Assembly (NCBI GenBank): GCA_044356555.1
Contig: JBIKWB010000001.1
Coordinates: 243,114-307,113, forward strand
Length of the DNA: 64,000 nt
Direction of reading: 5' to 3'
Origin: Tous-C4FEB sp044356555
GTDB lineage: Bacteria; Verrucomicrobiota; Verrucomicrobiia; Opitutales; Opitutaceae
Part shown: in pieces, positions 7,819 through 16,927 of the stretch
Layout: every line of letters starts with the position of its first letter
Position numbering within the stretch: position 1 is the stretch's first letter
Made by a program: the position numbers and the translations under genes
Notes under the pieces: generated by a model
What the model saw: the letters and a program-made list of their open reading frames with translations, nothing else
Told to the model about the DNA's origin: nothing
The model's database searches: none

Positions 7819-9999
7819 TCAAAACCGATAAGCCACGCTGAACTTCACATTGCGCCCGTAACCGGGCTGCAGGGTGTTCGCGAATCGCGAAGCATCCACG
7901 TAGTCCTTGTCGAACGCGTTATCCACATTCACCGCGAAGCGCCAGGTCTGCCACTCGTAGGCCACCAGCGCGTCGACCACCGTGCGCGACGGCAGACCGA
8001 ACGTGACGTTGGCAAAATTATTCGCGGCCGAGTTGAAGACACTGCCCGTGCCGTCGCGGTTCGGTCCCGCGGTGCCGTCACGCGAGCTCTGGTAATTCGC
8101 CCCCACGCCCATCACGAGCCCTTTGGCCGCACCGTCGCGCCACGCCCGCCGCACCCACGCGCTCGCTGTCGTTTCGGAGACGTTGGGAAACGTCACCGTC
8201 GTGCTGTCCTTCAGGTCGAAACGCGCCGCACTCGCGATCACATCCCAGCTCCGGTTGAGCGACACCGCGACATCGGCATCGACTCCGCGCGAGGTCTGCG
8301 TGGCGAAATCCACCGCGCCAATCGGTCGCCCCGGAGGCGCCGCCCGCGACGTGCTCGCCTCGATGTCGAACCACGCCGCCGTCACCCGTACCCGATCCTG
8401 CCAAAGCTTTGCCTTCACGCCGATCTCGGTCTGTTTCCCCTCGAGATTGGGCAACTGCCGCCCGGCCGTATCGAGACTGTTGTTCGGTTGAAAACTCTCG
8501 TTGTAGCCGCCGAAGAGCGAGACGTCGCTCGAGACTTTGCCGACGATGCCGCCCTGCCACGTCGTCGCCTGCGCCCGGCGGTAAGTCGGGGTGTTCGTCG
8601 CCGCGAGGGTGTTCAACGCCCGGAACCGGTTAAAATTCCGCGTCACTCCGCCGCTGAGCAGCACCCGCCGCTCCAGCAGACCGACTTCCTGCAACGCGTA
8701 GAATTTCCGGTCCGCGCTCACCTCGTCGAACCGCTGATTGACCGCACCCCGGGCGGGAATCGTCGCCGGCAGCGCGCCAAACGGATTGATCGAATCATAC
8801 ACGAGTGCCGTGCCCAGCCGGTTCCAATCCCCGTGCCGCCACTCGAAACCGGTCAGCGTCGTGTGCTCCAGCGGCCCAGTGCGATAACGCGCCACGTAGT
8901 CGTTCTGCAACGTGAGTCCCACCGACTCGCGTTTGAAATATTGGCTGTTCCGCAGCAGGGTCGTGCGGTCGCCCGTCACCGGCAACGTGCCGAAAAATTC
9001 CGCCGCCTGCCCCGTCACGCCCGTCGCCGCCCGGCCGCCTACGCGCGACTCTTCGCGATCCACGCCCACCCACACGCCCGTCAACGCGAGCCGCGCGCCG
9101 AGCCAGTTCGTGATCTGCGTTGTGCCCGCCAACGCGAGCCGACTCAGCCGGTCGGTGCGGAAATTCGTCGGGTCCGCGTAATTCGTTTTCGGATCCACCG
9201 CGATGATCTGCCGCGTGAGCCGGTCGAGCGGCAGACCGTTGTAAGAGCCGAAGGCCGTCTCCGTCGTGTCGTACTTCAACGTCACCTCGCTCGTCGCGCT
9301 GAAACGATACGTCAGCATCGGCGCAAACACCCAACGCTTCGTGTAGGTGCGGTCATAGAAACCGTCGGAGTCCTGCCGCACCGCGACGAGGCGATAAAGC
9401 AGCTTCTTGTCCGCCGTGAGTGGCCCCGTGAGATCGAACTCGGCGCGGTTCGCGTCGAACGAACCGACCGTAACTTTCGCCGAGTTGCGCGCCTCCGCCA
9501 ACGGGCTCTTCGAGACCTTGTTGATCAGCCCGGCCGCCGGACCGTTGGCAAAAAGGATTGGAGCCGGGCCCTTGATCACCTCGATGCGCTCGATCAGCAC
9601 CGGGTCGGCGTTCGTCTCACCGAACAACATCAAGACGCCGTCCACGTAATTGTCGGTCGCCACCAACCCGCGCAACGTCGCGCGATCCTGCGCGTAGTTC
9701 ACATTGCCCGCCGTCACGCCCGCCACGTATTTCACCGCGTCAAACGTCCGCCCCGCCGCGATGTCGTCGACCAACTCGCGATTGAGCACGACGACGGATT
9801 GGGGCGTCTCCAACAGCGAAACACTGATCCTCGACACGCTCAGCGAGTCGTTGGCCGTGTAGCTGCGGTCGAGGTTTGTGCTCACCGTGAAGCTCGGCAG
9901 TGCGATTTTTTCATCGGCCTTGCCGGGTATCTGCGCCGTTGCGTTGAGTCCGGCCAGGCCACTGAGGCCCAGCGCTAGTTTAAGATAACGTTTGATCAT
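7819..9999 (-). CDS. TonB-dependent siderophore-type outer membrane receptor
   Basis: A 726-residue protein with a signal peptide (about 22 residues ending near NATAQ), a plug domain and a 22-strand barrel ending in the aromatic outer-membrane signature VAYRF. The plug has TPQSVVVLNRELVDD, DRATLRGLVATDNYVDGV and ERIEVIKGPAPILFANGPAA, which is the FhuA/FpvA-like siderophore subgroup pattern. It lacks the carboxypeptidase-like N-terminal domain seen in the other receptors here. No FecI/FecR pair or transport genes adjoin it. Iron or siderophore uptake is the family expectation; the ligand is unknown. Confidence 0.9.
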   Translation of the reverse strand: MIKRYLKLALGLSGLAGLNATAQIPGKADEKIALPSFTVSTNLDRSYTANDSLSVSRISVSLLETPQSVVVLNRELVDDIAAGRTFDAVKYVAGVTAGNVNYAQDRATLRGLVATDNYVDGVLMLFGETNADPVLIERIEVIKGPAPILFANGPAAGLINKVSKSPLAEARNSAKVTVGSFDANRAEFDLTGPLTADKKLLYRLVAVRQDSDGFYDRTYTKRWVFAPMLTYRFSATSEVTLKYDTTETAFGSYNGLPLDRLTRQIIAVDPKTNYADPTNFRTDRLSRLALAGTTQITNWLGARLALTGVWVGVDREESRVGGRAATGVTGQAAEFFGTLPVTGDRTTLLRNSQYFKRESVGLTLQNDYVARYRTGPLEHTTLTGFEWRHGDWNRLGTALVYDSINPFGALPATIPARGAVNQRFDEVSADRKFYALQEVGLLERRVLLSGGVTRNFNRFRALNTLAATNTPTYRRAQATTWQGGIVGKVSSDVSLFGGYNESFQPNNSLDTAGRQLPNLEGKQTEIGVKAKLWQDRVRVTAAWFDIEASTSRAAPPGRPIGAVDFATQTSRGVDADVAVSLNRSWDVIASAARFDLKDSTTVTFPNVSETTASAWVRRAWRDGAAKGLVMGVGANYQSSRDGTAGPNRDGTGSVFNSAANNFANVTFGLPSRTVVDALVAYEWQTWRFAVNVDNAFDKDYVDASRFANTLQPGYGRNVKFSVAYRF

Positions 10000-10589
10000 G
10001 TGAACCGCCTAAAGGCGCGAATCCTCGATCCGTCTCAACCCGCCCACGCAACGATTCAGCGACAGCCACGTGACGTTAACGTGACGGCTGTTGGCTCAGG
10101 TGAGATTCTTCCAACCCGCCGCATCGCTCCTCAAAGATGATCCTAAAACCGCCGTTGAACCACGGATCGACCCGAACGGACCCGGATACCAAACCGATAG
10201 GAGCTGGCGATTGATTCATGGTACGGCCCCACTTGTGTGAGGCCGTTCACTCAGGTTGCCGTGCGTAGGAGCTCGCTTGCGGGCGATTTGAGGCTGCGAC
10301 GTTCACCCCCGGGATATTGCCCGCGAGTGGGCTCCTACCCCGGAGGCCGTTCCCTCCGTGGAGCCCTATACACGGAACGGCCCTACACGAGGTCGGGGCT
10401 TTACACTCGGAACGACCCGACACTGATTTTTTCAGGGTAGGGCCTCACCTTGCGTGAGGCCGTTCCCTTTTGGCGCCCGGAACACGGAGCGGCCCGACAC
10501 AAGGTCGGGCTACACCCTGAACGGCCCGTGCCACTGCGACGAGGGTGTCGTAGCTTCGAAAAACCACCCGAAACGCCAAGGGCGCCTGA
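10000..10589. other. 590-bp intergenic region rich in repeats
   Basis: No credible gene is visible between the receptor start and the end of uvrC. It holds a 28-bp imperfect palindrome at 10063-10090 (CAGCC and GGCTG arms around ACGTTAACGT), upstream of the siderophore receptor and a possible operator. It also holds a REP-like pair at 10265-10338. From 10218 to 10540 there are several short degenerate units of the type GGCC-T/C-ACA-AGGTCGGG and CGGCC-N-ACTTGTGTGAGGCCG. Short open frames here are repeat-derived. Confidence 0.6.
10265..10338. repeat. REP-like inverted pair, GTAGGAGC family
   Basis: The left unit GTAGGAGCTCGCTTGCGGGC and the right unit, read on the minus strand, GTAGGAGCCCACTCGCGGGC are inverted copies separated by about 30 bp. 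Each unit has a small self-complementary core. A second element of the same family is at 18107-18186. The head GTAGGAGC and core resemble REP sequences known from Pseudomonas (GTGGGAGC...GCTTGC). Confidence 0.8.
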
Positions 10590-12089
10590 CTACAACTCGG
10601 CGGTGGCGGGCGCGGCGCGGTGGAGAAACGCGTGTAGCTCGGCGGCCAGTTTTCCGCCGAAGCCGGGGACTTCGGCGATGGCTTCGATGGGGGCGGCGCG
10701 GAGTTTCTCGATATCGCCAAAATGAGCGAGCAGCGCCGCCCGGCGGACGGCACCGAGTCCCGGAAAATCGTCGAGCACGCTCTCCCGGATTTTACGCGAA
10801 CGGAGATCGGCGTTGTAGGTGTTGGCGAAGCGGTGGGCCTCGTCGCGCAGGCGCTGGAGCAAGTTGAGCGCGGGTGAATGCAGCGAGAGATTCAGCGGCG
10901 GGCGGGCGTCGGGGAAGATGATCGTCTCGTGTTTCTTCGCGAGGCCGATGAGCGGCGGCGGCTCGAGATCGAGGGCGACGAAGGCCTTGAGCGCGGCGCC
11001 GATCTGGCCGCGGCCGCCGTCGATCACGACGAGATCGGGCAGCGGTTTGCCCTCGGCGCGGAGGCGGCGGTAGCGGCGGCCGACGACTTCCTCCATCGCG
11101 CGGAAATCGTCGTTTCCCATGAAGCTTTTGATCTGGAAACGGCGGTAGTTGTCCTTGTCGGGGCGGCCGTCGGAAAACGCGACCATCGAGGCGACGACAA
11201 AGGTGCCGGAGATGTGGGAGATATCGAAGCACTCCAACGTGCGCGGCGGGGATTTGAGCGCGAGGGCCTCGCCGAGCAGGCGCAGGGCTTCGGTGCTCGC
11301 ATCGGGGAGCGCCTGGGTGGGATCGGTGCGCTCGAAGTTGCGGGTTTTCGCGAGGGTCTTGCCGAGGGCGAAGACGATGTCGCGGAGCTCGGCGGCTTTT
11401 TCGAACTGTTGTTTTTCGGCGGCGGCGAGCATCTCGGCGCGGAGGGTTTCGAGCCATTCGCGGGACTTGCCTTCGAGGAAGGTGCAGGCGTCGTCCACGC
11501 GGGCGCGGTAGGCGTCGGGCGTGACGGTGTTTTCGAAACCGTAGAGCTCCTGGCGCACGTCGTCGTAGAGTTGCCAGGTACCGTCGGGGCGTTTCTGCGG
11601 GGCGGCGTCGCCGAGGAGAATGCCAAACTGGCGGCGCATCTGGGCGAGGGATTTGCGCAGGAGCCCGCTGTGGGCGAAGGGGCCGAAATAGCGGGAGCGA
11701 TCCTCTTTCTTAAAACGGGTGAGACGGAAGCGCGGGAGCTCTTCGGCCAGATCTACGCGGACGAGGAGGAAGCGTTTGTCGTCGGTGAAGTCGGTGTTGT
11801 ATTTCGGTTTCCACTGCTTGATCAGCTTACCCTCGAGGATGAGGGCCTCGGGTTCGGACTTCACCTCGTGCACATCGAAGTCGGCGATCATCTCGATGAG
11901 CGCGCGAATCTTGGGATGCCACGTCATCGCGCGTGACGGCGTAAAATAGGTGGAGACGCGTTTTTTTAAGTTTTTGGCCTTCCCGACGTAAATGATGCGG
12001 CCGAGGCGGTCCTTCATGAGGTAGACGCCGGGCTTGTCGGAGAGATGGCGGACCTTCTCTTTGAGATTTACGGTTTCGCCGGTTGGCAT
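10590..12089 (-). CDS. uvrC: Excinuclease ABC subunit C, short form
   Basis: A 499-residue nucleotide excision repair nuclease. The GIY-YIG domain is at residues 18-95 (GVYLMKDRLGRIIYVGKAK). The UVR motif is near 215-245 (EKQQFEKAAELRD). The RNase H-like nuclease has ECFDISHISGTFVVASMV and LVVIDGGRGQ, plus a histidine in DEAHRFANTYN. A C-terminal double helix-hairpin-helix (LDDFPGLGAVRRAALLAHFG) closes the protein. It is about 100 residues shorter than E. coli UvrC. The gap is between UVR and the RNase H domain, where only about 45 residues remain. The usual four-cysteine cluster after the GIY-YIG domain is absent. All catalytic motifs remain, so it is probably functional. Confidence 0.93.
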   Translation of the reverse strand: MPTGETVNLKEKVRHLSDKPGVYLMKDRLGRIIYVGKAKNLKKRVSTYFTPSRAMTWHPKIRALIEMIADFDVHEVKSEPEALILEGKLIKQWKPKYNTDFTDDKRFLLVRVDLAEELPRFRLTRFKKEDRSRYFGPFAHSGLLRKSLAQMRRQFGILLGDAAPQKRPDGTWQLYDDVRQELYGFENTVTPDAYRARVDDACTFLEGKSREWLETLRAEMLAAAEKQQFEKAAELRDIVFALGKTLAKTRNFERTDPTQALPDASTEALRLLGEALALKSPPRTLECFDISHISGTFVVASMVAFSDGRPDKDNYRRFQIKSFMGNDDFRAMEEVVGRRYRRLRAEGKPLPDLVVIDGGRGQIGAALKAFVALDLEPPPLIGLAKKHETIIFPDARPPLNLSLHSPALNLLQRLRDEAHRFANTYNADLRSRKIRESVLDDFPGLGAVRRAALLAHFGDIEKLRAAPIEAIAEVPGFGGKLAAELHAFLHRAAPATAEL

Positions 12090-12125
12090 TTTTGGAGAAT
12101 CCGCCTTACGTCGGATCTCGCAAGT

Positions 12126-13451
12126 ATGGTTTCATCCAGCAACTCCCCCGCCGCCTCCAAACCCGTCGCCCAACTCTATTACGAGCTTCTCACGCTCGGG
12201 GACGAGCTGCTGTTGGGCCTGACCGCCAACGGTCATCTCACCTTCGTCGGAGCGCAGCTCGGGCGGCGCGGAGTGACGCTCCGGCGGAACATCACCATCA
12301 CCGACGAAGCCGATGCGATCGTGGCGCAGTTCCGCGAGAGCTGGTCGCGGGCGGATGTGGTGATCACGACGGGGGGCCTCGGGCCGACGTGCGACGACCG
12401 CACGCGCGAGTGCATCGCGGAGGTGTTGGGGCAAAAACTCGTGCGCAACGCCGAGGTCGAAGCGAGCATCGAGGCGCGGTTCGAGCGCCTGGGCCGAAAG
12501 ATGACGCCGAACAATCTCAAGCAGGCGCAAGTTTTCGAGCGAGGCGAAGTGTTGATCAACGCCAACGGCACGGCGCCGGGCCTCTGGGTGGAGCAGGACG
12601 GGAAGATTTTGGTGATGTTGCCCGGACCACCGAACGAGTTGCAGCCGATGTTCACCGAGCAAGTCGTGCCACGGCTGGCGGCGCGGGGCTTGCTGACGGA
12701 GCGCGAGGCCTATGTGCAGATCCGCACCTCGGGCGTGGGTGAGAGCGCGCTCGAGACGAAGTTGCAGCCGATTTTTGACCGCTTTGGGGCGGCGCTGAGC
12801 ATCGCGTTTTGCGCGCACTCGGGCCATGTCGATTGCCGGTTGAGCTCGCCGAACGGGCAGTTGGATGACCTGCGGCTGCACGCGGTCGCGGAAGAATGCG
12901 CGGCGCTGTTGGGCGAAGATTTTGTCTGCTACGGGCATGACCCGCTGGCGCGGGTGTGCGCGGATCTGTTGCGGGCGCAGGAGAAGAGGCTCGCGTGCGC
13001 GGAGACGGCGAGCGGCGGGTTGCTGGCGAACTCGTTTACGGACATCTGCGGAGCGTCCAAGTTTTTCTCGGGCGGAGTCGTGTGCTATTCCAACGAGTCC
13101 AAGATGCAGTTGCTCGATGTGCCGGAGTGCCTGCTCACGCAGCACGGAGCGGTGAGCGAGGAAAACGCCGTCGCCATGGCTACGGGCGCCGCGGAGATCC
13201 TCGGGGCGGATTACGGGATCGCGATCACGGGATTTGCCGGTCCCTGCGGCGGGACGGCGGAGAATCCCGTGGGGACGTTTTATCTGGCGCTGCACGCGCC
13301 GCACGGCGTGTGGTCGAAAAAGCTGAACTATCCCGGACCGCGCACGACGGTCAAAGTGCGGGCGGTGAACGCGGCGCTCGACTGGTTGCGGCGCGAGTTG
13401 GTGCGGGCAGGGCGCGGGGCGGTGCCGGCGCCGCTGGGCGCGCGGCAGTGA
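12126..13451 (+). CDS. cinA: CinA family protein (nicotinamide-nucleotide amidohydrolase / ADP-ribose pyrophosphatase type)
   Basis: A 441-residue two-domain protein. The N-terminal molybdopterin-binding-like domain shows LTLGDELLLGLTANGHLTFV, VVITTGGLGPTCDDRTRE and LPGPPNELQPMF. The C-terminal CinA domain shows CAETASGGLLANSFTD and GIAITGFAGPCGGT, with the catalytic Ser/Thr region of NMN deamidase. Full-length CinA proteins recycle pyridine nucleotide fragments. The ATG at 12126 gives the standard N-terminus; an upstream in-frame extension would overlap the divergent uvrC gene. The 36-bp gap to uvrC must hold both promoters or part of them. Confidence 0.92.
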   Translation: MVSSSNSPAASKPVAQLYYELLTLGDELLLGLTANGHLTFVGAQLGRRGVTLRRNITITDEADAIVAQFRESWSRADVVITTGGLGPTCDDRTRECIAEVLGQKLVRNAEVEASIEARFERLGRKMTPNNLKQAQVFERGEVLINANGTAPGLWVEQDGKILVMLPGPPNELQPMFTEQVVPRLAARGLLTEREAYVQIRTSGVGESALETKLQPIFDRFGAALSIAFCAHSGHVDCRLSSPNGQLDDLRLHAVAEECAALLGEDFVCYGHDPLARVCADLLRAQEKRLACAETASGGLLANSFTDICGASKFFSGGVVCYSNESKMQLLDVPECLLTQHGAVSEENAVAMATGAAEILGADYGIAITGFAGPCGGTAENPVGTFYLALHAPHGVWSKKLNYPGPRTTVKVRAVNAALDWLRRELVRAGRGAVPAPLGARQ

Positions 13452-13478
13452 CGGGGCCGCGGACCGGCCAACGGAGCT

Positions 13479-13856
13479 CTACCAAGTCACGGCGCGCACG
13501 CCGGGCATGGTGGCGAAGTGGGCGTCGCGGCTTACGACCGGCAAACGATGTTGGAGCGCGAGGGCCCCGATCCAGAGGTCGTTTTCCGGCACAGGACGGC
13601 CCAAGCGTTTTAGCTCGTGCCGCAGCGCGGCGTAGTGGCCGGTCGTGTCGGCATCGACCGGCAGCGTTTCAAAAAGCGGGAGGTGCTCCGTCAGCCAAGC
13701 CTCGTAGGTTTTTCGATGCCGTGAGGCCGTGACGCCAAACCTATATTCGCCCAACGCGATCACCGGCAGCGCGAGCCGGGAGGTGTTGCCGAGTTTTGCA
13801 ACGAGTGCGGAATCACCGTCGGCCAACGCGGACAGCGCGTTCGTATCGAGGATCAT
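13479..13856 (-). CDS. vapC: PIN-domain ribonuclease toxin (VapC family)
   Basis: A 125-residue PIN nuclease with MILDTNALSALADGD at the N-terminus (first acidic residue), a glutamate in VIALGEYRFGV, and the second acidic pair in PENDLWIGALALQHRLPVVSRDAHF. These four acidic positions bind Mg in VapC toxins, which cleave tRNA or rRNA. The gene overlaps its antitoxin by 4 bp (ATGA), the usual arrangement. No frameshift is visible, so it should be active. Confidence 0.9.
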   Translation of the reverse strand: MILDTNALSALADGDSALVAKLGNTSRLALPVIALGEYRFGVTASRHRKTYEAWLTEHLPLFETLPVDADTTGHYAALRHELKRLGRPVPENDLWIGALALQHRLPVVSRDAHFATMPGVRAVTW

Positions 13857-14110
13857 TTCCAGTCCGCCGAATCGATTTTTGAAAACTCGGTGAGAATGGT
13901 TTTTTCAATGCGCCGGGTTTCGGCGTGGAGGTGATTGAGGCCGCCGACCGCCCGGGTCCAGGCCGGTCGCGAATTCGGGCTGGGGGCCGGAGCGCGCAGT
14001 TTCTCGACGAGAGCGTCGTTGACGAAGCTGCGCACGGTTTTCCCCTGCTGGGCGGCGGTCACCTTGAGCTGGCGGTAGAGCGGGTCGGGAATCTCCAGCG
14101 TGGTCTTCAT
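13853..14110 (-). CDS. Ribbon-helix-helix type antitoxin (VapB-like)
   Basis: An 85-residue protein. MKTTLEIPDPLYRQLKVTAA is a classic RHH N-terminus (beta strand then helix), and QGKTVRSFVNDALVEKL is the second helix. The C-terminal 40 residues are charged and probably wrap the toxin. Start ATG 14110 lies 12 bp from a palindrome (14123-14136) that is a plausible autoregulatory operator. It is translationally coupled to vapC. A longer frame further upstream runs antisense through purC and is a shadow. Confidence 0.88.
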   Translation of the reverse strand: MKTTLEIPDPLYRQLKVTAAQQGKTVRSFVNDALVEKLRAPAPSPNSRPAWTRAVGGLNHLHAETRRIEKTILTEFSKIDSADWK

Positions 14111-14122
14111 TGCCGCCACAAA

Positions 14123-14136
14123 GCCATATTTATGGC
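14123..14136 (-). promoter_or_regulatory. Candidate operator of the vapBC pair
   Basis: The 14-bp palindrome GCCATATTTATGGC (6-bp arms, TT centre) sits 12 bp upstream of the antitoxin start. A TTGACG hexamer lies on the minus strand at 14145-14140, directly upstream. RHH antitoxins usually bind such sites to repress their own operon. No strong -10 box at ideal spacing is visible. Confidence 0.45.
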
Positions 14137-14154
14137 TGGCGTCAATTCGGGCGG

Positions 14155-15066
14155 TTAACCGAGCAGATTTTTTAACGCAGCGAGGTATTTTTCCTGCGTG
14201 CGGGCGATGACCTCGGCGGGCAGGCGCGGGGCGGGAGGCTGCTGGTTCCAGTGCAGCGCGAGCAGGTGGTCGCGGACGAATTGTTTGTCGTAGCTCGGCG
14301 GCGAGCCACCGGGGACGTAGCTCTCCGCGGGCCAGTAGCGCGACGAGTCGGGCGTGAGGACTTCGTCGATCAGGACAAGGTTGCCGGCGGCATCCGTGCC
14401 GAATTCGAATTTTGTGTCGGCCAAGATCATGCCGGCGGCACGCGCGCGGTCGTGGCCGAAGCGGTAGAGCGCGAGACTCGCCGCCTTCACTTTTTCGTAG
14501 AGCGCGGGGCCGATGCGGGCGGCGGCTTGGGCGTCGTTGATGGGTTCGTCGTGCTCGCCCTTGGGGGCTTTGGTGGTGGGGGTGAAGATCGGCTCGGGCA
14601 GGCGCTCGGCTTGGCGGAGGCCGGCGGGAAGACGGATACCGCAGACCTCGCCGGTTTTTTGGTAGCTGCTCCAACCGCTGCCGATGAGGTAGCCGCGGGT
14701 GACGCACTCGATGGTGAGCGGCGTGAGTTTTCTCACGATCATGCTGCGGAGTTGCAGGTCGCGGTCGTGCAGACCGCGGCGGGCAAATTCGCCCGGCTGA
14801 TCGGCCAGGAGGTGGTTGGCGATGAGCGCCGAGGTCTGGGCGAACCACCAGTTGCTCATTTGGGTGAGGACGATGCCTTTGCCCGGAATGCCGTCGGGCA
14901 AGATCACATCGAACGCGGAAAGTCGGTCGCTGGCGACGAGCAGCAAGGCGTCGCCGAGGTCGAAGATTTCGCGGACCTTGCCCGAGGCGACCAAGGGAAA
15001 CGGGACGTGATCAAAACGGGTGACGGCCGTGGAAGGCAGAGCGGCGGCGATGGCGGAAAATTGCAT
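14155..15066 (-). CDS. purC: Phosphoribosylaminoimidazole-succinocarboxamide (SAICAR) synthase
   Basis: A 303-residue ATP-dependent ligase of purine biosynthesis that joins CAIR to aspartate. Visible motifs are ASGKVREIFDLGDALLLVAS, SAFDVILPDGIPGKGIVLTQ, ECVTRGYLIGSGWSSYQKTG and ILADTKFEFGTDAAGN followed by LIDEVLTPDSSRYW. Length matches the single-domain yeast-type PurC. ATG 15066 gives the standard N-terminus; a longer upstream frame is rich in low-complexity residues and is not supported. No other purine genes are adjacent. Confidence 0.95.
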   Translation of the reverse strand: MQFSAIAAALPSTAVTRFDHVPFPLVASGKVREIFDLGDALLLVASDRLSAFDVILPDGIPGKGIVLTQMSNWWFAQTSALIANHLLADQPGEFARRGLHDRDLQLRSMIVRKLTPLTIECVTRGYLIGSGWSSYQKTGEVCGIRLPAGLRQAERLPEPIFTPTTKAPKGEHDEPINDAQAAARIGPALYEKVKAASLALYRFGHDRARAAGMILADTKFEFGTDAAGNLVLIDEVLTPDSSRYWPAESYVPGGSPPSYDKQFVRDHLLALHWNQQPPAPRLPAEVIARTQEKYLAALKNLLG

Positions 15067-15325
15067 GGGCGGCGGGCTCCACAGAGGCGCGGAGGGAAAA
15101 GGAAAACAAGCCTCGGATGTGTCACGGTGCGCGGAGGGAGTGGCGTTAGGCGGCGACGAGAGGAGGTGGGCGTGGGCGTGGCGTGGCCTGGGTGGCCCGC
15201 CCATGAGAGGGGAAGCGACCGGCCAAGCCGCCCGCTCGTTCACGGCCGAGATGCCGGGGACACTTTGGCGGCGGCGCGTGCTCCGCAGTTGTGCTCCGGA
15301 GTCGGGCCCGCCACGGTCTGCGCCC

Positions 15326-16873
15326 ATGAAAACCGGCCATCTGCGGTGGAGTTGTTTTTTCTTGGTTTTGCTCGTCGCGGGACGGGCGTGGGGCGCGGCC
15401 GAAGTAGCGGCGCCCGGCGCACCGGTGGTGCCGACGGTGCCGGTGACCACGTTGACGGAGTTGCAAGCGGCGCTTGAGGCGCAGGTGAGCCAACCGAAGT
15501 TTCTCGGCGCGTTGTGGAGCGTGAAGGTGGTGTCGCTCGATTCGGGACGCACGCTCTACGAACACGCCCCGACCCGCCGGATGAGTCCGGCGTCGAACAG
15601 CAAACTCTACGTGGGCGCGCTCGCACTCGACGCGTTGGGCGGCGATTTTCGGATTCGCACGCCGTTGTTGGGGTCGGTGGCGGTGAATGCCGCGGGCGAA
15701 CTTTTGGGCGATCTGATCGTAAGCGGGCGCGGTGATCCGAGCTGGGATCCGCGGCGGGCGAAACAGGAGTTCATGACGGTGTTTGAGCCGTTCGTCGCGG
15801 CGGTGAAAAAGGCCGGGGTGCGCCTGATAGTGGGCGATCTCGTGGCGGACGGCACGTTTTACCAAGGTACGCCGCAGGGCGCGAGCTGGACGGTGGACGA
15901 CATGAACGACGACTACGGCGCGGAGATTGCGGCGATCACGCTCAACGATAATTTTGTCGATCTGCGCGTTGTGCCGGCGGCGACGGCGGGCGCGCCGTGC
16001 ACAATCGAATTGCTCCAGCCGCACACGGGGCTGGTGGTCGACAACCGCAGCGTGACCACGGCGGCGGGCGGGGCGCGGCGCATCCGCGTGCTGCGGGTGC
16101 CCGGTGAGATGACGGTGCAGATTTTCGGCGAGCTACCGCTGGGCGGACAGGAGTGGTTGACCGAGACGACGGTGCCGCGGCCGGCGCAATGGTTTGCCAC
16201 GGGATTGAAGGCGGCGCTGGAGAGCGCGGGGATCGCGGTCGGAGGCCGGGCGCGCGGCGTGCGTTGGCCCGAGGCGACGGCGGTGGGCCCGGGCGCGGTG
16301 GCGCTCGGCGAGGTCGTTTCGCCGCCGCTACGTGAGCTCGTGGCGCACTTCATGAAGGAGTCGCAGAATCTGCAGACGGATCTGATTTTTGCCCAAGTCG
16401 GTGAGGCGCAGCGGGGCGCGGCCACGCCGACCGGAGCGCGCACGGATGAGCTGGCGGTGAAGGCGCTCGGGGAGTTTTTGGCCCGTCACGGCCTGCGCGC
16501 GGACGAAGTGATTTTCGACGAAGGCTCGGGGCTTTCCCGCAACAATCTCACGACGACGGCGGCGACGGCGGCGCTGTTGCAGTTTATGGCGACGCACCGG
16601 GAGGCGGCGGCGTTTGTGGCGGCGCAACCGGTGGCGGGGGTGGACGGGACGCTGCGGCGCCGGATGAAAGGCACAGCGGCGGAGGGCAACGTGCGGGCGA
16701 AGACCGGCGGGCTCCGCTGGGTGGCGTCGCTTTCAGGTTATGTGGCGGCGGCGAACGGCGAACGGCTGGTGTTTTCCGTGATGTTGAACCGCCACGTCGG
16801 CACGGCGGAGCGGCCAGCGAGCCGGGAAGTGGACGAGATTCCGTTGCTGTTGGCGCGGTATGGCGGGAAATAG
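15326..16873 (+). CDS. dacB: D-alanyl-D-alanine carboxypeptidase/endopeptidase (PBP4, DacB)
   Basis: A 515-residue exported penicillin-binding protein of class C (peptidase family S13). A signal peptide (LRWSCFFLVLLVAGRAWGAA) precedes the domain. The active-site triad is complete: SNSK in MSPASNSKLYVG, SQN in MKESQNLQTDL, and KTG in RAKTGGLRWVASLSGY. DVNGRGDP-like sequence (IVSGRGDPSW) marks the family. It cuts D-Ala-D-meso-DAP crosslinks in the periplasm, so it can release muropeptides. It is the first gene of a long run of peptidoglycan and amino-sugar genes, though it may equally be a housekeeping enzyme. Confidence 0.93.
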   Translation: MKTGHLRWSCFFLVLLVAGRAWGAAEVAAPGAPVVPTVPVTTLTELQAALEAQVSQPKFLGALWSVKVVSLDSGRTLYEHAPTRRMSPASNSKLYVGALALDALGGDFRIRTPLLGSVAVNAAGELLGDLIVSGRGDPSWDPRRAKQEFMTVFEPFVAAVKKAGVRLIVGDLVADGTFYQGTPQGASWTVDDMNDDYGAEIAAITLNDNFVDLRVVPAATAGAPCTIELLQPHTGLVVDNRSVTTAAGGARRIRVLRVPGEMTVQIFGELPLGGQEWLTETTVPRPAQWFATGLKAALESAGIAVGGRARGVRWPEATAVGPGAVALGEVVSPPLRELVAHFMKESQNLQTDLIFAQVGEAQRGAATPTGARTDELAVKALGEFLARHGLRADEVIFDEGSGLSRNNLTTTAATAALLQFMATHREAAAFVAAQPVAGVDGTLRRRMKGTAAEGNVRAKTGGLRWVASLSGYVAAANGERLVFSVMLNRHVGTAERPASREVDEIPLLLARYGGK

Positions 16874-16927
16874 GGCCATAATCGACTTGTCGGGAAAAGC
16901 GGGGCGGCCTACGGCTGGCGAAGTTTC

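Noticed and set aside
11024..11626. Long antisense and shifted frames through uvrC, purC, the dehydrogenase and receptor genes
   Set aside because: High GC content opens several frames; these are rich in Arg, Ala, Pro and Ser and match no family, while the chosen frame has clear motifs.
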